From NCBI GenBank assembly GCA_041688015.1, contig JBDNIY010000001.1, forward strand, positions 310,001-374,000: DNA of 64,000 nucleotides. The letters are read 5' to 3'. Shown in pieces: positions 60,390 to 64,000 of the stretch; position 1 is the stretch's first letter; each line of letters opens with the position of its first letter. The notes below the pieces were generated by a model. The model was not told the origin of the DNA. It searched no databases and saw only the letters and a list, made by a program, of their open reading frames with translations. The DNA is from Parvibaculum sp041688015 (GTDB lineage: Bacteria > Pseudomonadota > Alphaproteobacteria > Parvibaculales > Parvibaculaceae). A program made the position numbers and the translations under genes.

Positions 60390-61567
60390 TGACCGAACAG
60401 AACCTCCGTACATTCACGCTGAATTTTGGGCCCCAGCATCCTGCGGCCCATGGTGTGTTGCGTCTTGTGCTGGAGCTTGAAGGCGAAATTGTCGAGCGCG
60501 TCGATCCTCATATCGGTTTGCTTCATCGTGGCACTGAGAAACTGATCGAAGCCAAGACCTTCCTCCAGGCTTTGCCGTATTTCGACCGGCTTGACTATTG
60601 CGCGCCGATGAATCAGGAGCACGCCTATTGCCTCGCCGTTGAGCGTCTCTTGGGCATTGAAATCCCGCGCCGTGCGAGCTTCATCCGCGTCATCTATTCT
60701 GAAATTGGACGTCTGATGTCACATCTACTCAATACGACGACGCAGGCGATGGACGTGGGGGCGTTGACGCCACCGCTCTGGGGTTTTGAGGAGCGCGAAA
60801 AACTGGCGATCTTCTATGAACGCGCCTCTGGCTCGCGCATGCATGCCGCCTATTTTCGTCCTGGCGGCGTTCATCAGGATCTGCCGAACCAACTCTTGCA
60901 AGACATCTACGATTTCTGCGACCCTTGTGAGAACACGCTGGACGACATTGAGGTGCTGTTGACGGGCAACCGCATCTTCATGCAGCGCAACGCCGAGATT
61001 GGCGTTGTCTCTAAGCAGGATGTGCTCGATTGGGGTTTTTCTGGCGTCATGGCGCGCGGTTCGGGCCTCGCTTGGGATTTGCGGCGTTCGCAACCCTATG
61101 AAGTTTATTCGGAATTGAAGTTTGACATTCCGGTTGGCAAAAATGGCGATTGCTATGACCGCTATCTCATTCGCATGGACGAAATGCGCCAGTCGCTTCG
61201 CATCATTAAGCAGTGCATCGATATGATGCCCGAAGGCCCCATCAGCGTAACAGACGGCAAAGTTGTGCCGCCCAAGCGTGCTGACATGAAGATGTCGATG
61301 GAAGCGCTCATCCATCACTTTAAGCTCTACACCGAAGGTTATCATGTGCCCGCAGGTGAAGTTTATGCCGCTGTCGAAGCGCCCAAGGGCGAGTTCGGTG
61401 TGTTCCTCGTTTCTGACGGCAGCAACAAGCCCTACAAATGCAAGATCCGCGCGCCGGGTTTTGCTCATTTGCAGGCAATGGATTTTCTCTGTCGTGGTCA
61501 CATGTTGTCGGACGTGTCCGCCATCTTGGGATCAATCGACATCGTGTTCGGTGAGGTTGACCGATGA
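60389..61567 (+). CDS. nuoD: NADH-quinone oxidoreductase subunit D
   Basis: A 392-residue 49 kDa subunit that lines the quinone site. It begins FTLNFGPQHPAAHGVLRLVLELEGE and contains DPHIGLLHRGTEKL, FDRLDYCAPMNQEHAY and the MDFLCRGHMLSDVSAILGSIDIVFGEVDR C-terminus. Overlaps nuoC by one base and nuoE by four (ATGA), so translation is tightly coupled. Confidence 0.98.
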   Translation: MTEQNLRTFTLNFGPQHPAAHGVLRLVLELEGEIVERVDPHIGLLHRGTEKLIEAKTFLQALPYFDRLDYCAPMNQEHAYCLAVERLLGIEIPRRASFIRVIYSEIGRLMSHLLNTTTQAMDVGALTPPLWGFEEREKLAIFYERASGSRMHAAYFRPGGVHQDLPNQLLQDIYDFCDPCENTLDDIEVLLTGNRIFMQRNAEIGVVSKQDVLDWGFSGVMARGSGLAWDLRRSQPYEVYSELKFDIPVGKNGDCYDRYLIRMDEMRQSLRIIKQCIDMMPEGPISVTDGKVVPPKRADMKMSMEALIHHFKLYTEGYHVPAGEVYAAVEAPKGEFGVFLVSDGSNKPYKCKIRAPGFAHLQAMDFLCRGHMLSDVSAILGSIDIVFGEVDR

Positions 61568-62175
61568 GTGTGCGTAGACTGGATCCCAATCAGCCAGCTA
61601 GTTTTGTCTTTACGCCTGAAAATGCTGAATGGGCAAAAGGGCAGATTGCGAAGTACCCGGAAGGTCGTCAAGCTTCCGCCATCATTCCGCTATTCTGGCA
61701 AGCCCAAAAACAGGAAGGCTGGCTTAGCGAACCTGCAATTCGCTATGTCGCAGACATGCTGTTGATGGATTATATCCGTGGCCTCGAAGTCGCGACCTTC
61801 TACACCATGTTTAAGCTCTCGCCGGTCGGCGAGCATTACGTCCAGCTTTGCGGCACCACACCTTGTTGGCTGCGCGGCGCCGATGATTTGAAGGAAGCCT
61901 GCCGCAAGCATATCGGACCCGAAGGTCAGGTTACCCCTGATGGCAAACTCTCATGGCTTGAAGTTGAATGCTTGGGCGCTTGCGCCAATGCGCCGATGGT
62001 CCAAATTAACGAAGACTATTATGAAGACCTCGATGCCGCATCGTTCGGGCAGTTGCTCGAAGACTTGCGCGTAGGAAAGCCCGTCAAGACTGGCTCGCAA
62101 ATCGGCCGCAACGGCTCGGAACCTATAGGTGGTCTAACGAGCCTGACAACACCTATGGTCGGCGGGGGTAAGTGA
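61564..62175 (+). CDS. nuoE: NADH-quinone oxidoreductase subunit E
   Basis: A 203-residue thioredoxin-like subunit with the [2Fe-2S] cluster N1a. The ligands are CGTTPC and CLGAC (VQLCGTTPCWLRG; VECLGACANAPM). It has an N-terminal helical domain and a Gly-rich C-terminal tail longer than in E. coli. Overlaps nuoD by 4 nt and nuoF by 1 nt. Confidence 0.97.
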   Translation: MSVRRLDPNQPASFVFTPENAEWAKGQIAKYPEGRQASAIIPLFWQAQKQEGWLSEPAIRYVADMLLMDYIRGLEVATFYTMFKLSPVGEHYVQLCGTTPCWLRGADDLKEACRKHIGPEGQVTPDGKLSWLEVECLGACANAPMVQINEDYYEDLDAASFGQLLEDLRVGKPVKTGSQIGRNGSEPIGGLTSLTTPMVGGGK

Positions 62176-63461
62176 TGTTGAAAGACGAAGATCGCATTTT
62201 CACAAATCTCTACGGCCTCGGTGAAAAAGACCTGAGCGGTGCGCGCACACGTGGCGACTGGGATGGCACGGCAGAACTGATCGGCAAGGGACGTGACTGG
62301 ATCATCGACGAGATGAAAAAGTCAGGTCTTCGTGGTCGCGGTGGTGCTGGCTTTCCGACAGGACTTAAATGGTCTTTCATGCCGACGGATTCCGGTGGTC
62401 GCCCGCATTACCTCGTAGTCAATGCCGACGAATCCGAACCCGGCACCTGCAAAGACCGCGAGATCATGCGCTACGATCCGCAGAAACTCATTGAAGGCTG
62501 CCTCATCGCTTCCTTCGCCATGCAGGCGCATGTTTGCTACATTTACATTCGTGGCGAATTCATTGCTGAGCGCATCGCCCTTCAAAAAGCCGTTGATGAA
62601 GCCTATGACGCGGGCCTTCTTGGACCGAATGCAGCGGGCTCCGGCTGGGATTTTGATCTCTATGTCCATCATGGCGCGGGTGCCTACATCTGTGGCGAAG
62701 AAACGGCACTACTTGAAAGCCTTGAAGGCAAGAAGGGTATGCCGCGCCTGAAGCCGCCATTCCCCGCCAACATGGGGCTCTATGGTGCACCGACAACGGT
62801 GAACAACGTTGAGTCAATTGCTGTTGCGCCCACCATCCTGCGTCGTGGCGCGACATGGTTTGCCGGTCTCGGACGCCCCAACAACACAGGCACGAAAATC
62901 TTTTCCATCTCCGGCCATGTCAACAAGCCGTGCAACGTCGAAGAGGAGATGGGCATTCCGCTCCGTGAACTGATCGATAAGCATTGCGGTGGCGTGCGCG
63001 GCGGTTGGGATAATCTGTTGGCGATCATTCCCGGTGGGTCGTCGGTTCCGCTCCTGCCCAAGTCAATTTGCGACGACGTGCTGATGGATTTCGATAGCTT
63101 GAAGGCTGTGCAGTCCGGCCTCGGCACGGCAGCCGTCATCGTCATGGACAAGTCCACCGACCTTATCAAAGCGATTGCGCGTCTGTCGGCTTTCTACAAG
63201 CACGAAAGCTGCGGTCAGTGTACACCTTGCCGCGAAGGCACAGGTTGGATGTGGCGGGTCATGGAGCGTCTCGTCAAAGGCGAGGCGGATGTCGAAGAAA
63301 TCGACATGCTGCTCGACGTCACAAAGCGTGTCGAAGGCCACACGATCTGCGCGCTTGGCGACGCGGCGGCGTGGCCCATTCAGGGTCTCATTCGGCATTT
63401 CAGGCCGGTTCTCGAAGAACGGATCGCTGCCCATCGCAGCTATCTGGCGGCGGCGGAGTAG
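62175..63461 (+). CDS. nuoF: NADH-quinone oxidoreductase subunit F
   Basis: A 428-residue subunit that binds NADH and FMN (GLRGRGGAGFPTGLKW; NADESEPGTCKDREIMR) and holds a [4Fe-4S] cluster (N3) in the ESCGQCTPCREGTG motif with a fourth Cys in TICALGDAAAWPIQG. Electrons enter complex I here. The ATG at 62175 shares its A with the nuoE stop; the GTG just before it is in frame but lies within nuoE. nuoG follows after 3 nt. Confidence 0.98.
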   Translation: MLKDEDRIFTNLYGLGEKDLSGARTRGDWDGTAELIGKGRDWIIDEMKKSGLRGRGGAGFPTGLKWSFMPTDSGGRPHYLVVNADESEPGTCKDREIMRYDPQKLIEGCLIASFAMQAHVCYIYIRGEFIAERIALQKAVDEAYDAGLLGPNAAGSGWDFDLYVHHGAGAYICGEETALLESLEGKKGMPRLKPPFPANMGLYGAPTTVNNVESIAVAPTILRRGATWFAGLGRPNNTGTKIFSISGHVNKPCNVEEEMGIPLRELIDKHCGGVRGGWDNLLAIIPGGSSVPLLPKSICDDVLMDFDSLKAVQSGLGTAAVIVMDKSTDLIKAIARLSAFYKHESCGQCTPCREGTGWMWRVMERLVKGEADVEEIDMLLDVTKRVEGHTICALGDAAAWPIQGLIRHFRPVLEERIAAHRSYLAAAE

Positions 63462-63464
63462 GGC

Positions 63465-64000
63465 ATGCCTAAGGTCACAGTTGACGGCATTGAAGTCGAA
63501 GTCCCTGCGGGTGCCACGCTCCTGCAGGCATGCGAAGCTGCGGGCGCTGAAATTCCGCGCTTTTGCTATCATGAGCGCCTGTCTATTGCTGGCAATTGCC
63601 GCATGTGCTTGGTTGAGGTCGAGAAATCGCCAAAGCCTGTCGCCTCCTGCGCTATGCCCGCCGCCGACGGTGCTGTCGTTCATACCAAAACCGAACTAGT
63701 TAAGCGCGCCCGCGAAGGTGTGATGGAGTTCCTGCTCATCAACCATCCGCTCGATTGCCCGATCTGCGATCAAGGTGGCGAGTGTGATTTGCAAGACCAG
63801 TCCATGGCCTATGGCGTCGATGGCTCGCGTTTCCGCGAGAACAAACGCGCGGTTGAAGAAAAATACATGGGTCCGCTCGTCAAGACCGTGATGACCCGCT
63901 GCATCCAATGCACGCGCTGTGTGCGCTTCGCCACCGAGGTCGCGGGCACACCGGAAATTGGTGCCATCGGGCGCGGCGAAGATATGGAAATTACGACCTA
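63465..64000 (+). CDS. nuoG: NADH-quinone oxidoreductase subunit G, N-terminal part (runs off the window)
   Basis: About 178 codons are visible. The protein begins MPKVTVDGIEVEVPAGATLLQACE and has the [2Fe-2S] ligands FCYHERLSIAGNCRMCLVEVE, then the HPLDCPICDQGGECDLQD motif and the start of the CIQCTRCVRF [4Fe-4S] motif. It carries several FeS clusters of the peripheral arm. Continuation as nuoH-N is expected outside the window. Confidence 0.97.
   Translation, partial: MPKVTVDGIEVEVPAGATLLQACEAAGAEIPRFCYHERLSIAGNCRMCLVEVEKSPKPVASCAMPAADGAVVHTKTELVKRAREGVMEFLLINHPLDCPICDQGGECDLQDQSMAYGVDGSRFRENKRAVEEKYMGPLVKTVMTRCIQCTRCVRFATEVAGTPEIGAIGRGEDMEITT

Overview
This is a 64 kb piece of an alphaproteobacterial chromosome. 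The evidence is the tig/tRNA-Leu, clpP-clpX-lon-hup and nuoABCDEFG block, a ParE of alphaproteobacterial type, a glnB-glnA pair behind a sigma-54-like promoter, frequent GTG/TTG starts, and Alphaproteobacteria-style palindromic repeats. I cannot place it below class. The mix of enoyl-CoA hydratases, a thiolase-like enzyme, a P450, an aldehyde dehydrogenase and an arylsulfatase would suit an aerobic, free-living heterotroph. No phage, transposase or CRISPR array is visible.

Layout. 1-2.6 kb: fatty-acid and cofactor genes (accC partial, accB, aroQ, thiS-thiG). 2.6-8.2 kb: envelope and redox genes (DsbA-like protein coupled to an M48 protease, gamma-glutamyltransferase lipoprotein), an aminotransferase and a TfoX-domain protein. 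8.2-17.9 kb: an enoyl-CoA hydratase operon, a diguanylate cyclase, an aldehyde dehydrogenase, a sorbosone-dehydrogenase-like lipoprotein, a DEAD-box helicase and a sensor kinase. 17.9-24.4 kb: parE, an OYE-family oxidoreductase, a 1.1 kb gene-free stretch with three tandem 112-bp repeats, then glnA and glnB. 24.7-37 kb: aminotransferase, a marR-isochorismatase-fold-MFS operon, an esterase, a TonB-type protein, an arsR-arsI-arsC-acr3 operon with an ArsI C-As lyase, a P450, GNAT, a globin, and dnaJ-cbpM.

37-46.7 kb: asd behind an apparent transcription attenuator, a thiolase-like enzyme, a frameshifted phospholipase-D-like pseudogene, a phosphatase, a large arylsulfatase and the NAD(P)H-hydrate repair enzyme. 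46.8-55.8 kb: tRNA-Leu, trigger factor with a His-rich tail, a TPR gene split by an in-frame stop, then clpP, clpX, lon and hup. 55.8-64 kb: an MFS transporter, tRNA-Val, a frameshifted TauE/SafE gene, tRNA-Asp and the start of the complex I operon (nuoA to partial nuoG).

The most interesting signal lies upstream of asd. A -35/-10 pair points to a start site at or just before the ATG of a 26-codon ORF with six Thr and four Lys codons. This ORF runs through the first of two GC-rich hairpins whose arms are interchangeable (GCCCCG/CGGGGC twice), and the second hairpin is a terminator. This is the classical 1:2 / 3:4 versus 2:3 attenuator layout, and would let Thr (or Thr/Lys) supply control aspartate-semialdehyde dehydrogenase. 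Three other genes (PLD-like, TPR, TauE) carry reading-frame breaks, which should be checked against raw reads before being taken as real decay.
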